Source: Streptomyces cyaneogriseus subsp. noncyanogenus (GTDB lineage: Bacteria; Actinomycetota; Actinomycetes; Streptomycetales; Streptomycetaceae). Taken from it: 64,000 bases of DNA. The stretch is from NCBI RefSeq assembly GCF_000931445.1, contig NZ_CP010849.1, positions 744,001 to 808,000 on the forward strand, written 5' to 3'. The position numbers and the translations under genes are program-made. The notes below the pieces were generated by a model. It was not told the DNA's origin. It was given only the letters and a program-made list of their open reading frames with translations, and ran no database searches. This document shows positions 1-33,200 of this stretch, piece after piece (the first letter of the stretch is position 1; the number at the start of each line of letters is the position of its first letter).

Positions 1-584
1 AGCTCCGCCAGGTAGCCCCCCATGGCCATGGTCTGCGCCACCTCGGCGGCCCGCTCCTCGTCCGTGAGCGGCACCTCGCCGGCGGCATCGGCGGTCAGCC
101 GCAGGGCCGCGTCCTTCCAGCCGATGAACCGGTCCCGGTCCTCCAGCGGGAGTCCCAGCAGGGTCAGCAGCGCCTGGGCGGGGAACGGACCGGCGATGTC
201 GGCGACGAAGTCGCAGGCGCCGCGGGCCTTGACCGCCTCGACGAGAGCGACGGCCTGGGCGCGCAGCGACTCCTCCAGCGGCCGGATCCGGCGGGGGCTG
301 AAGAACGGCTGCAGGATCCGGCGGTAGCGGGTCTGCTCGGGCGGGTCGAACGCCAGCGGGATGAGGGGGTAGCCGGTCTCCACGGCCTCGAAGACCTTCT
401 GGATGGAGAACCGGCCCGGCTCCCGGAGCACCGCCTTGACGACGGCGAGGCTGGTCACCGCGAGGCCGTCCGCCAGGGGCACCACCTCCCCCCGGTCGCT
501 CAGGGTCCGCCACGCGTCGTCCCGCCGCTCGGCGACCGGGAGGTCCGCGACGGTGCTCGCGGTGCTGTGGTCAACGCTCGTCAT
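1..584 (-). CDS. Cytochrome P450 (N-terminal part, runs off left edge)
   Basis: About 194 codons are visible, starting at the ATG at 584-582; the heme-binding C-terminal half lies beyond the window. The fragment reads as the N-terminal half of a bacterial class I P450: FDPPEQTRYRRILQPFFSPR matches the conserved B/C-helix region (D-P-P-x-H/Q-x-x-x-R), followed by a D/E-helix region ending LLGLPLEDRDRF. The protein would be a soluble monooxygenase needing ferredoxin partners, which are not seen here. It is the last gene of the minus-strand run, 158 bp below a second P450, with a GC-rich hairpin in between. A late oxidative tailoring role on the cluster product is inferred from position. The ribosome-binding site is weak. 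Family assignment is secure; substrate is unknown. Confidence 0.85.
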   Translation of the reverse strand, partial: MTSVDHSTASTVADLPVAERRDDAWRTLSDRGEVVPLADGLAVTSLAVVKAVLREPGRFSIQKVFEAVETGYPLIPLAFDPPEQTRYRRILQPFFSPRRIRPLEESLRAQAVALVEAVKARGACDFVADIAGPFPAQALLTLLGLPLEDRDRFIGWKDAALRLTADAAGEVPLTDEERAAEVAQTMAMGGYLAE

Positions 585-694
585 CGCACGATCCGTTCTT
601 CGTCACTGCCGTTGTCCGTGGTTCGCTGTCCGTCTTCGCTGTCCGTGCTGTCGCCCGTCCCGGGCTCTCGCCGTCCAAAGTGGGCGGGGCCCGG

Positions 695-716
695 CGGGGG
701 GCCCGGCGGCCCCCCG
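695..716. terminator. GC-rich hairpin between the two P450 genes
   Basis: A perfect 9-bp inverted repeat (695-703 with 708-716) with a 4-base loop lies 27 bp after the stop of the P450 ending at 743. It has no T-run. It could terminate or attenuate transcription between the two P450 genes, or stabilise the upstream message. The function is inferred from position and structure only. Confidence 0.4.
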
Positions 717-742
717 CGGGTGTGCGCCGGTGGCGCCGCGGC

Positions 743-1966
743 TCAAACCCGGATGGGCAGCCGCGCCGCGCCGCGCAGGCTGAGCAGGCCGTTCCACTCG
801 ACCTCGCCGGCCAGTTCCAGGCCGGGGAAGCGCCGCACCAGCCCGCCGATGGCCACCCTGCCCTCGATCCGGGCCAGCGCCGCGCCGAGGCACAGGTGCA
901 TGCCGCCGCCGAAGGAGACGTGGCGGCGCGCGTTCTCCCGGTCAAGCCGGAGCTCCTCCGCGTCCGGCCCGAAGTACGACTCGTCCCGGTTGGCCCCGGC
1001 CAGGTTGGCGAGGATGAACGAGCCGGGCGGGATCTCGTGGCCGCCCACCTCGTAGGGCTCCAGGGTGATGCGCCGGCTGTTGTGCACGGGGGCGTCGTAG
1101 CGGAGCAGTTCCTCGATCGCGTTCTGTTCCAGCTCGGGCTTGTCGCGCAGCAGCCGCAGTTGGCCGGGGTTGCGCAGCAGGGCGAGGGTGCCGCCCGATA
1201 TCAGGTTCACGGTCGTCTCGTGTCCTGCCACGTACAACATGGTGACCTGGGCGATCAGTTCGTCCCGGCTGAGGACGTCGCCGTGGTCCTCGGCGGTGAT
1301 GAGGGCGGTGAGCAGGTCGTCGGCCGGGTTCTGCCGCTTCCAGTCGACGGCTTCGCCGACGATGTCGAACAGCTCGGCGTCGGCCGCCTCGACGGCCCGC
1401 ATCACCTCGGGGTCGGTGGTGGGCTCCACCGAGCGCATCAGGGTGTGGGTGAGCGTGCGCATGCGCACGGTGTCGGTCGGGGGCATGCCGAGCATCCGCG
1501 AGATCACGGTGAACGGCAGCGGGAAGGCGAGCGCTTCGACCAGGTCCCCGCCGCCGTCCGCGGCGATCCGGTCCAGTGCCTCGTCGACGAGGGAGCGGAT
1601 CTCCCCCTCCATCGCGTTGACGGCGCGCGCGGTGAACGCCATGGTGACCAGCTTGCGCAGCCGGGTGTGGTCGGGTGCGTCGCGGTCCAGCAGGGCCAGC
1701 CCCTTCAGCCTCGGCTCGTCCGTGACGCCGGCCCTCGCGTACGCGTCGCGGAACGGCCCCGGCGCGACGTGGCGCTGCTCGACGGAGAGCCCGGAGCGCA
1801 TCAGCGCGGACACGTCCTCGTAGCGGGACAGCATCCAGAAGCCGCCCGGGTGCTCGTGCACCGGCACATGCCTGCGCAGCTCCGCGTAGTGCGGGTAGGG
1901 GTCGCTCATGAAGTCCGGGGTGAACGGGTTGAAGATCAAGGGCTCGCTGGGCGTTTCGGTGGTCAT
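743..1966 (-). CDS. Cytochrome P450 monooxygenase
   Basis: A complete 407-residue bacterial P450, the usual family length. Visible landmarks are the I-helix oxygen-binding motif AGHETT, a K-helix ExxR-type region (EELLR), and the heme-ligand loop FGGGMHLCLG with the cysteine near residue 359. It lacks a signal or membrane anchor, so it is cytoplasmic and expected to hydroxylate or epoxidise a substrate using ferredoxin electrons. The ATG at 1966 has an AGGAG about six bases upstream. It follows the AT-AT-ER gene by 107 bp and is the penultimate gene of the operon-like run, which suggests post-assembly tailoring of the polyketide-peptide. The family is certain; substrate and position of oxidation cannot be read from the sequence. 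Confidence 0.93.
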   Translation of the reverse strand: MTTETPSEPLIFNPFTPDFMSDPYPHYAELRRHVPVHEHPGGFWMLSRYEDVSALMRSGLSVEQRHVAPGPFRDAYARAGVTDEPRLKGLALLDRDAPDHTRLRKLVTMAFTARAVNAMEGEIRSLVDEALDRIAADGGGDLVEALAFPLPFTVISRMLGMPPTDTVRMRTLTHTLMRSVEPTTDPEVMRAVEAADAELFDIVGEAVDWKRQNPADDLLTALITAEDHGDVLSRDELIAQVTMLYVAGHETTVNLISGGTLALLRNPGQLRLLRDKPELEQNAIEELLRYDAPVHNSRRITLEPYEVGGHEIPPGSFILANLAGANRDESYFGPDAEELRLDRENARRHVSFGGGMHLCLGAALARIEGRVAIGGLVRRFPGLELAGEVEWNGLLSLRGAARLPIRV

Positions 1967-2073
1967 GGTGCACTCCTGTCAGGCGGGTCCGCGCACGCGC
2001 CGGGTGTCGCGTGCGGGCGGGGACGTGGTCGGGCCGGGGCGCGGCGGGGGCGCGTCGCCCGCCGCGGCGGTGG

Positions 2074-5000
2074 TCACTCGGTCCGGGTCTCGTGCAGGCT
2101 CCTCAGCCGGCCGGTGATGTGGGCCGCCGCGCCGTCCATGAGGGTGTCGGCGACTGCCGCGACCGTCCGGGCCCGCCAGTCGCGCAGGTCCGAGGTGGCG
2201 ACCGCCTGGTTGAACGCGCCCATCGCCGGGCCGCAGTGGATCAGGTAGTCGACCCTGGACCGCTCGTCGCCCGTCACCGCCAGGCGGAAGCCCCGCTCGA
2301 AGTAGCGGCGGAGCAGGGCGGCCAGTTCCGCCCGGGGCCCGGCGTCCGGGGGCACGGGCAGCGGCGGCTCGCCGCCCAGGTACCGGTCGAGCACCTGGGC
2401 GCGGGTGTCGTCGTCGAACGCGTCCAGGGAGGGGTGCCGGCGCCACAGCTCGTGGAGCCGGGAGGCGCGGGCGGGGAAGAAGAGCCCGCGCTTGAGGTAG
2501 CGCGCCTGCACCCCTAGTTCGAACATCTCGCCCCAGGGGGCGGTGTCGATGTCGTACTCGCCGGCCTCTTGCAGGAGGTCCTTGACGGCGTCGCTGGTGG
2601 CGGCCTCGACCGAGCACTGGTTGACCGAGCCGGTCATCACGAAGTCGGCCCCGAGCAGGAACGCCGCGGCGGCCGCCTCCGGGGTGCCGATGCCGCCGGC
2701 GCATCCGACGTGCACGCGGCGACCGGGCAGGGCGGTCTCGTCCCGCAGCCGCAGCACGGCCGGAAGGAGCGTCAGCGCGTCGGCGGTGGTGTGCAGCCAG
2801 CCGCCGGCCGCTTCGACGCAGAGGTCGTCCGCCATGGGGCGTCCCGCCGCGGCCCGTGCCTCGGCCTCGGTCACCGCGCCCGCCGCGAGCAGTCGCTCGA
2901 CGAGGGCCGTCGGCGGGGGCGCGAGGAACTCGGCGGCCACGTCGGTCCTGGACACCTTCGCCAGGATGCGGCCGCCCTTGAGCCGGAAGCGGACCAGCCC
3001 TTCGGTCATCATGGGGAAGCCGGACGCCTCGATGAGGTCGACGCCGCGCCGCAGCAGCAGATCGACCAGCGCCGCCTCCTGTTCCGGCGCTCCGTGCCGG
3101 TAGAGCACGTTGACGCCGAAGGAGCCGCCGAGGCCCAGGTCGTCGGTCAGGGCGCGCAGGTGGCGTTCCGTCTCGTCCACGGTGAGCCCGCCGGCGCCGA
3201 GGAAGCCGAGCAGGCCCGCCTTGGCCGCCGAGCGCAGCATGTCCGGGCCGGACACACCGCCGTAGAGGGAACCCAGCAGATAGGCGCGGCGCAGCCCGTA
3301 CCGCTCGCGGAAGGTGCGGGCGCCGAGCGATTCCGCGTCGATCGCGCGCTCGCGGCGGCCCTCGGGGATTCCGGCGGCGGGGGGTGCCGCGACGGTGGCG
3401 GGAGCTGCCGGGACGGTGGCGGGAGCTGCCGGGACGGTGGCGGGAGCTGCCGGGACGGTGGCGGGGGGTGCCGGGACGGTGGCGGGGGGTGCCGGGACGG
3501 TGGCGGGCGCGGGTGAGGTGGCGGGCGAGGCCGGTGCGGCGGCCGGGGCCGGTGCGGTGGGCGGGATCGGCTCGGCCGCCGCCCTGATGCGGGCGACCAG
3601 CTTGGTGAGGACCTGCCCTGGCCCGAGTTCGACGAAGGTGAAGTCGCCGTGGCCCATCAGTCTGCGGACGGTCTCGGTCCAGCGGACCGGCGAGGCGATC
3701 TGCGCCGCCAGGCGCTCCTTCAGGCTCTCCGCCGTGTACGGCAGGGCGTCGACGTTGGCCAGTACCGGGATCCGCGGCGGCCGCAGGGTGAAGCCGTCGA
3801 GGAAGCGCGCGAACTCCTCGGCCGCGCCCCGCATGTACCGGGAGTGCAGGGGCGCGCTGACGTGGAGCCGGACCGTGCGGGCGCCGGCCGCGTCGAAGGC
3901 GGCGCAGGCGGCGTCGAGCTGCTCGCCGGGACCGGAGAGGACGAACTGGTCGAGGGCGTTGTGGTTGGCCAGGTCCAGGCCGTGGAAGGTGGGGTCGGCG
4001 AGCATCCGGGTGACGGCCGCCTCGTCGACGCCGACCACGGCGGCCATCGCACCGCCGTCCGCGGCGGCCATCAACTGCCCGCGGCGCTGCACCAGCCGCA
4101 GTCCGGTCTCGAAGTCGAAGACCCCGGCGGCGAAGAGCGCCGCGTATTCGCCGAGGCTGTGCCCCACGAGGTAGTCCGGCGGCACCAGGTCCCGCTCGGT
4201 GTGGTCGAGGTAGGACAGCGCGCCCACCACGTAGAGCGCGGCCTGGGTGAACTCGGTGCGGCCGAGCCGGCGTTCCGGGTCGGCCAGGCACAGTTCCTCG
4301 ATCGAGTAGCCGAGCACGCGGTCCGCGAGGGCGGTCTGCTCGGGGTACTTCTCGAACAGTCCCGCGCCCATCCGCCGGCGTTGCGCGCCCTGCCCGGGGA
4401 AGCCGTAGACCTTCATGCCGTGTGCCTTCCTTGGTGTGTTCGCCGCGCGGATCCGGGTCTGCTCCAGCAGGTCGGTGTCGTTGCCGAAGGGGCTGAGCAG
4501 CGGCAGCGACTCCGAGCCCGTCCCGGCCGGCAGGTTGTTGCGCACGAAGGCGTGCAGGGTGCCGGAGGGGCCGAGGTCGAGGTAGCGGAAGTCGCCCCGG
4601 TCCCGCATGCGGGCCATGGTCCGCTCGAACTCGATGGGCTCGCGGGCGACCCGCCGGAAGTGCTCGGGCGTGGGCCGCTCCACCAGCCCGCCGTCCACGC
4701 AGGAGACCCAGGGGATGCGGGGCGGGGCGAGGGGGACGCCCTCGAAGGTGGCGCGGCCGGCCTCGAGCACCCCGTCCACGAGGCGGGAGTGGAAGCCGTA
4801 TTCGACGGGGACCCGCTGGTGCAGCACGTCGGCGGCGCGCAGCTCCGCCTCGGCCCGCGCCAGGGCCTCCCGCGTGCCCGCGACCACGAAGTGGCCGGGG
4901 GCGTTGCGGGCGGCGATCTCGCAGGCGCGCAGGGCCGGCACCCGGTCCAGCACCCGGGGCCCGGCGAGGACGGCGAGCATGCCGCCGGGCGGGCTGCCCC

Positions 5001-5417
5001 GCAGCGCCTCGGCCTGGCGTACCAGCAGCCGCAGGCAGTCCGCGGCGTCGAGGCTGCCCGCGACGACGGCCGCCGCGTACTCGCCGAGGCTGGAGCCGAG
5101 CAGGTAGTCGGGCTCCACGCCCAGCTCGCGCAGGGTCCGGGCCAGCGCCAGTTCGAACATGACGATGCCCGGGTGGGTGATCCGGGTGTCGATCAGCAGG
5201 TCGGCCTTGCTCCTTGCGGGGTCGTAGATCCGGGCGAGCACCGACTCGCCCAGTTCCTCGGCGACCACGGCGTCGTAGCCTCGCAGCGTCGTGCGGAACA
5301 CCTCGTTGCGGTCGAAGAGCTCGCGGCCCATGTGGTAGTACTGCGAGCCCTGGCCGGAGAACATGAACACCACGGGCAGGGGTGCCGCCCCCGCGGCCCG
5401 GGGCGCCGTCGCCGGGC

Positions 5418-5421
<4 letters not shown>
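2074..5421 (-). CDS. Trans-acting acyl hydrolase-acyltransferase-enoyl reductase (AT-AT-ER) fusion
   Basis: A 1115-residue protein beginning at a GTG whose GTGA overlaps the stop of the giant PKS upstream. AT1 (about 15-330) has FSGQGSQ and GSSLGEY with nucleophile Ser111. The arginine that binds the malonyl carboxylate is replaced by Gln136, the change known from acyl-hydrolase (PedC-type) proofreading enzymes. AT2 (336-about 640) has GHSLGEY with Ser422 and the arginine intact (Arg447), as in malonyl-CoA transacylases. A Pro/Ala linker of tandem repeats (about 640-725) leads to a PfaD-type FMN enoyl reductase (about 725-1115; motif [11 protein letters not shown]). AT-AT-ER fusions are known in other trans-AT systems, for example MmpC of mupirocin. 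It should supply malonyl units in trans to the AT-less modules of genes A and D, clear stalled chains, and possibly reduce enoyl intermediates. An AAGGAAGG lies upstream of an internal ATG (4416), so separate translation of AT2-ER is possible. Confidence 0.92.
3391..3516 (-). repeat. Six 21-bp tandem repeats encoding the AT2-ER linker
   Basis: A 21-bp unit beginning GACGGTGGCGGGAGCTGCCG on the plus strand is repeated six times with small changes. It encodes a heptad of the type P-A-(A/P)-P-A-T-V in the protein, forming a flexible Ala/Pro-rich tether between AT2 and the enoyl reductase. Units of 3-bp multiples keep the frame, so copy number could vary between strains without loss of function. 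Confidence 0.9.
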
Positions 5422-27249
<21,828 letters not shown>

Positions 27250-27257
<8 letters not shown>

Positions 27258-30200
27258 GGTCCGAACCCCCCAGCTCGTCGTCGATCAAGGCGTACAGCTC
27301 GTCCGCGCTCGCGGTGTCGACCTCCTCGTCCGGCTCGGCTTCGGCCGTGCCGCCCGGGGCGGAGACCGCCGCCAGCAGCTCCCACAGCCGGTCGGCGACG
27401 GCCGAGCGGAGGTCGTCGTCGGCGTCCGCCACGCTCGCCTCCAGCCGTTCCAGCTCGGCCAGTACCGGTGGCGGCGGCGGGGCCGCCGGCCGGTCCGGGG
27501 CGAGGCGCTCCAGCAGGTGACGGGCGAGCTTGGCGGGGCTCGGATGGTCGAAGATCACCGTGGCGCTCAGGGTGGTACCGAGGAGCGCCCCGAGCCGGTT
27601 GCGCAGTTCCAGGGCGGTGAGCGAGTCGAAGCCCAGGTCCCCGAAGCCCCGGTCGGGCGGTACGTCGCCCGGTCCCGACCGGCCGAGCACGGTCGCGACC
27701 TCCGTCTGTACCAGCCGGCGCATCGCCAGTGCCCCGTCCGGACCGGACAGCGCCGGCAACCGGTCGCGCGGCGGCCGGGAGTCGTCCCGGGCGCCGGCGC
27801 CCGGCGCGGCCGGGGTGCGGACCAGACCGCGCAGCACCGCGGGTGTCCCGGCGCCGCCCGGCCCGGCCGGGTCGAGCCAGGCGGGCACCAGGTGCGGCCG
27901 GTCGGCCTCCAGCGCCAGGTCGAGCAGGGCCAGGCCCGCGTCGGTGGGCAGCGGCCGCAGGCCCATGCGGAGCATCCGCTGCCGGTCCGCGTCGCCGAGC
28001 CGTCCGGTGAGGCCGGTGGTCTCCTCCCACAGTCCCCAGCCCAGGGAGAGGGCGGGCAGTCCGAGCCGGTGGCGGTGGTGGGCCAGGGCGTCGAGGAAGG
28101 CGTTGCCCGCCGCGTAGTTGGCCTGTCCGGCGAGGCCGAGCGTGGCCGAGACGGAGGAGAACAGGACGAAGGCCGTGAGGTCGAGGCCGCGGGTCAGTTC
28201 GTGCAGGTGCCAGGCGGCGTCGGCCTTCGCCGACAGCACGGCGCGCAGGTGCCGCGGGGTCTGTGACAGCAGGGCGGCGTCGTCGAGGACCCCGGCCGCG
28301 TGCACCACGCAGCGCAGGGGTGCCGAGGCGGGCACGGACGCGACGACCTCGGCCAGGGCGGACCGGTCGGCGACGTCGCACGCGGCCACGGAGACGCGCG
28401 CCCCCTGGGCGGTCAGCTCCGCCACCAGCTCCCGCGCACCCCGGGCGGCCGGGCCGCTGCGGCTGACCAGCAGCAGGTCGCGGACGCCGTGACGGGCCAC
28501 CAGATGGCGTGCCGCGGCGGCACCGAGCCCGCCGGTCCCGCCGGTGATCAGCGTGGTGCCGTCCGGGGCGGTGCCCTCCCGGTCGGGACGCGGGGCGGGG
28601 ACGGAGCCCCGTTCGAGCCGGGGGACGAGCATCCGGCCCGCGCGCAGGGCGATCTGGGGCTCGCCGGTGGCCAGGGCGCGGTTCACCTCCTCCGCCGTCG
28701 GCTCGTCGTCGCCGTCGGTGTCCAGGAGCACGATGCGGCCGGGGTGTTCCGTCTGGGCCGACCGCAGCAGCCCCCCTACGGTGGCGGCGGCGAGGTCGAC
28801 GGAGGCGTCCGGGGTCACGGCCGCGCCCCGCCGGGTGACGACCACCAGCCGGGCCGGCCCGCCCGCGTCCCCGGCATCCCCGGCGTCCCCGGTGGGCTCG
28901 GTGTGCTCGGTGTGCCGGGCCAGATGCCGCTGGACCTCGCGCAGCACGGACTCCGCCGTCGTGCGGACGGCCTCGGGCAGGGGTGCCGTGGCCGGCGCGA
29001 CCGGCAGGACGACGGCCGAGGGGGCCGGCTCCGCGGGCCCCGTTGCGGCGGCCTCCCGCCATGCGACCTGGAAGAGCCGGGGGTCGAACCGCCGGGCGTC
29101 CAGGGGCCGCAGGCTGAGGGAGCCGACGGTCATCACCTCGGCGCCGCTGCCGTCCATGACGGTCAGCGAGGCCCGGTGCTCCCCGGCCGGGCTGACCCGC
29201 ACCCGCAACTGGGCGGCGCCCGCACGCGCGAGCCGCACATCGGCCCACGAGAACGGCACCACGGGGCCGGGGCCGTACTCCAGCACCAGCGGATGGAGCA
29301 CCGCGTCCAGCAGCGCCGGGTGCACGCTGAAGGGGCCCGCCCCGTCCGGCAGCGCCACGTCGGCGAGCAGGTCCTCGCCGTGCCGCCACACGCCGCGCAG
29401 ATTGCGGAACCGCGGCCCGTACTCCAGTCCGCGCCGGGCGAGTTCGTCGTAGGCGTCGGTGAGGTCCACCGGTGCCGCGCCGGGCGGGGGCCATTCGGCC
29501 AGGGCGGCCACCGCGTCTCCGGGCTCGGCGGGGCCGGCCACCCCGGTGGCGTGCAGCCGCCATCCGGTGTCGGCGCCGCCGGGGGTACGGCCGTGGATGC
29601 GGAAGGCGCGCCGGCCGTCGCCGTCCGGCGCCGCCGCGGTCAACTGCACCTCGACCTCGCCGTGGTCCGGCACCACCAGCGGGGTGTGCAGGGTGAGTTC
29701 GCCGACCGCGCCGCCCACCCGGAAGGCCATCTCCAGCAGGGCGGTGCCGGGGACCACGGCCTGGCCGAGCACCCGGTGATCGGCGAACCAGGGCCGGGTG
29801 CGCAGCGAGAGGCGTTCGGTGAGGACCGTGCCGTCGCCGTCCGCGAGGTCCAGGGCGCGGCCCAGCAGCGGCTGGTCCGCCGCGGCGTCCACCCGGTGGT
29901 GCCGGTGCTGGAAGGCGTACGTCGGCAGCTCGACGAGGGAGGCGCCGGAACCGGCGAACGCGCCCGCCCAGTCCACCGCGACGCCGCGCGTCCACGCCCC
30001 CGCCAGCGAAATGAGGAAGCGGTCCGGGCCGCCCTCGTGGCGCCGCAGCGTCCCGGTGATGACCTCGGCCGCCTCGCCCGTGCGGCTCTCCAGGATCTCC
30101 TGGATGCCGATGGTGAGCACCGGGTGCGGGCTGACCTCGATGAAGGTGTCGTGGCCCTGCTCGGCCAGCGCCTCCACGGCCGACTGGAAGTGGACCGTCC

Positions 30201-33200
30201 GGCGCAGGTTGCGGTACCAGTAGGCGGCGTCGACCAGCCGGTCCCCCAGCCAGTCCCGCTCGACGGTCGAGTAGAACGGCACCCGGGCGGGTGCCGGGCG
30301 CAGCTCCGCGAGCAGCTCGGCCAGGTCCTCCTCGATGCGTTCCACGTGGGAGGTGTGCGAGGCGTAGTCGACCGGGATCCGGCGCGCGCGGACGTCCTCC
30401 GCCTCGCACGCGGCGCGCAGTTCCTCGAGGGCCTGCGCGTCACCGGCGACCACCGTGACCGACGGGCCGTTGAGCGCGGCGACCTCCAGACGGCCCTGCC
30501 AGGGAGCGAGCCGGGTCTCCGCCTCGGCCAGGGGCAGGGCCAGCGACATCATCCCGCCGAGACCGGCCAGTCCCTTGGCGATGGCCTGCGAGCGCAGGGC
30601 GACCACCCGCGCCGCGTCCTCCAACGACAACGCACCGGAGACACAGGCCGCCGCGATCTCGCCCTGCGAGTGGCCGACGACGGCGGCCGGTTCGACCCCG
30701 CAGGACCGCCACAGGGCCGCCAGCGACACCATCACCGCCCACGACGCGGGCTGCACCACGTCCACCCGCTCCAGCGTCGGCTCCCCGGGCACCTGACGCA
30801 GCACGCCCTCCAGGTCCCAGTCGACGAATGCGGCGAGCGCGGCGCCGCACGCGCGCAGGCTGTCGGCGAAGACCGGGGAGGAGTCGAGCAGTTCGACCGC
30901 CATGCCGGCCCACTGGGAACCCTGGCCCGGGAAGACGAAGACGACCCGGCCACGGGCGCGCTCCGCCGTCCCCTGGACCGTTCCGCGGGCCCGCTCGCCT
31001 CGCGCCAGGGCGGCCAGAGCGGCCATCAGTTCCTCCCGGTCGGCGGCCAGGACGGCGGCGCGCCGCTCGAAGGCCGTGCGGGAGGCCGCCTGCGACCAGC
31101 CGACGTCGGCCGGACGCAGGCCGGGGTCGGACTCGATCCGCTCCCGCAGCCGCCGTGCCTGGGCGCGCAGCGCGGCCTCGCTCTGCCCGGACAGCACGAC
31201 CGGCACCGGGCCGGCGAGCGCCGGGCGGTCGCCGGCGGGGGCCCCGCCCGGGGCTCCGTCCGGACCGGGCCCGGGGTCTTCCAGGATGACGTGTGCGTTG
31301 GTGCCGCTGATGCCGAAGGACGACACCCCGGCCCGGCGCGGCCCGTCCGCCCGCGGCCAGGGGCGCCGCTCGGTCAGCAGCTCGACGGCGCCGCTGGACC
31401 AGTCCACGTGCCGGGACGGCTCGTGGGCGTGGAGCGTGCGGGGCAGTTCGCCGTGGCGCATGGCCAGCACCATCTTGATCACGCCGCTGATGCCGGCCGC
31501 CGCCTGGGTGTGCCCGACGTTCGACTTCAGCGACCCGAGCCACAGCGGTTCCGTGCGGTCGCGGCCGTACGTCGCCAGCAGTGCCTGCGCCTCGATGGGG
31601 TCTCCGAGGGCGGTGCCGGTGCCGTGGGCCTCCACGGCGTCGACGTCGGCCGGGGAGAGACCGGCGCGGGCCAGGGCGTCGCGGATGACGCGCTGCTGGG
31701 AGGGGCCGTTGGGGGCGCTCAGGCCGTTGGAGGCCCCGTCCTGGTTGATCGCGGAGCCGCGTACCACCGCGAGCACCGGATGGCCGTTGCGCCGGGCGTC
31801 CGACAGGCGCTCCAGTACGACGACGCCGACGCCCTCGGCCCAGCCGGTGCCGTCGGCGGTGTCGGAGAACGCCTTGCACCGGCCGTCCGGGGACAGGCCG
31901 TTCTGCCGGGCGAACTCGGCGAACATGCCGGGGGTGGACATCACCGTGGCGCCGCCGGCCAGGGCCAGGGAGCACTCCCCGGCCCGCAGCGACTGCGCCG
32001 CCAGGTGGAGCGAGACCAGCGACGAGGAGCACGCCGTGTCCACGGTCACCGCCGGGCCCGTGAATCCGAGGGCGTAGGCGATACGGCCGGACGCCACGCT
32101 CGTCGCGCCGCCGGTCAGGGCGTATCCGCCGAAGCTGTCGGTCGTCTCGTGCAGCCGGGGGACGTAGTCCTGGTCCATGACGCCCATGAAGACCGCCGTC
32201 CGGCTGCCGCGCAGCAAGGCGGGGTCGGCGCCGGCCCGCTCCAGGGCCTCCCAGGACACCTCCAGCAGCAGCCGCTGCTGCGGGTCCATCGCCCGCGCCT
32301 CGCGGGGGTTGATCCGGAAGAAGTCGGCGTCGAAGCCGAAGGGGTCGGTCAGGAAGCCGCCCGCGCGGACGTGGCCGGTGACCGCCGGGTCGGGGTCCCA
32401 GCCGCGGTCCTCGGGGAAGGGCGAGACGGCGTCCACTCCCCCGGCGACCAGCCGCCAGAGCTCCTCGGGCGAGGACACGCCGCCCGGCAGGCGGCAGCCC
32501 ATGCCGACGATGGCGATCGGGTCGTCGTCGGCGGCGGCGGTGCGGCCCGCCGCGGCGGGCGAGCCGTCCGGCAGGGCGGGTCCGGCCAGTTCGGCGCGCA
32601 GGTGCCCGGCGAGCGCGGTGGGGGTGGGGTGGTCGAAGACCAGCGTGGCCGGCAGCCGCAGTCCGGTCGCCCGGCTGAGCCGCTTGCCGAGCTCGACCGC
32701 CGTGACCGAGTCGAACCCGAGTTCCTTGAAGGAGCGGTCGGTGTCGACCGTGTCCGCGTCGGGGTGGCCGAGCACGGCCGCCGCCTGGGCCCGCACCAGG
32801 GTCATCAGGTCGGCTTCCCCCGCGGTGGCCCGTCCCTCGGCGGCCGGTGCGGCGGGCTCCGGCCGCGCCTCCGTCTCCGTCGCGGGCGCCGCGGGCGCCG
32901 TGGTCGCGGCCGCGGTCGGGGTGAGCCAGTAGGGGCTCCGCTGGAAGGCGTAGGGGGGCAGGTCCACCGTGCGGGCGCCGGTGCCCTCGAACATCGGGCG
33001 CCAGTCCAGCGTGACGCCCTGGGCGTGCAGTTCCGCCATGGACAGCAGCAGCCGGCGTAACCCGCCCTCGTCCCGGCGCAGCGTGCCTTGTACGACGGCC
33101 GGGGTGCGGGCGTCGTCCAGGGTGTCCTGGATCGCCAGGGTGAGGACGGGGTGGGGGCTGGCCTCGACGAACACCTGGTGCCCGTCCGCGGCCAGGGCCC

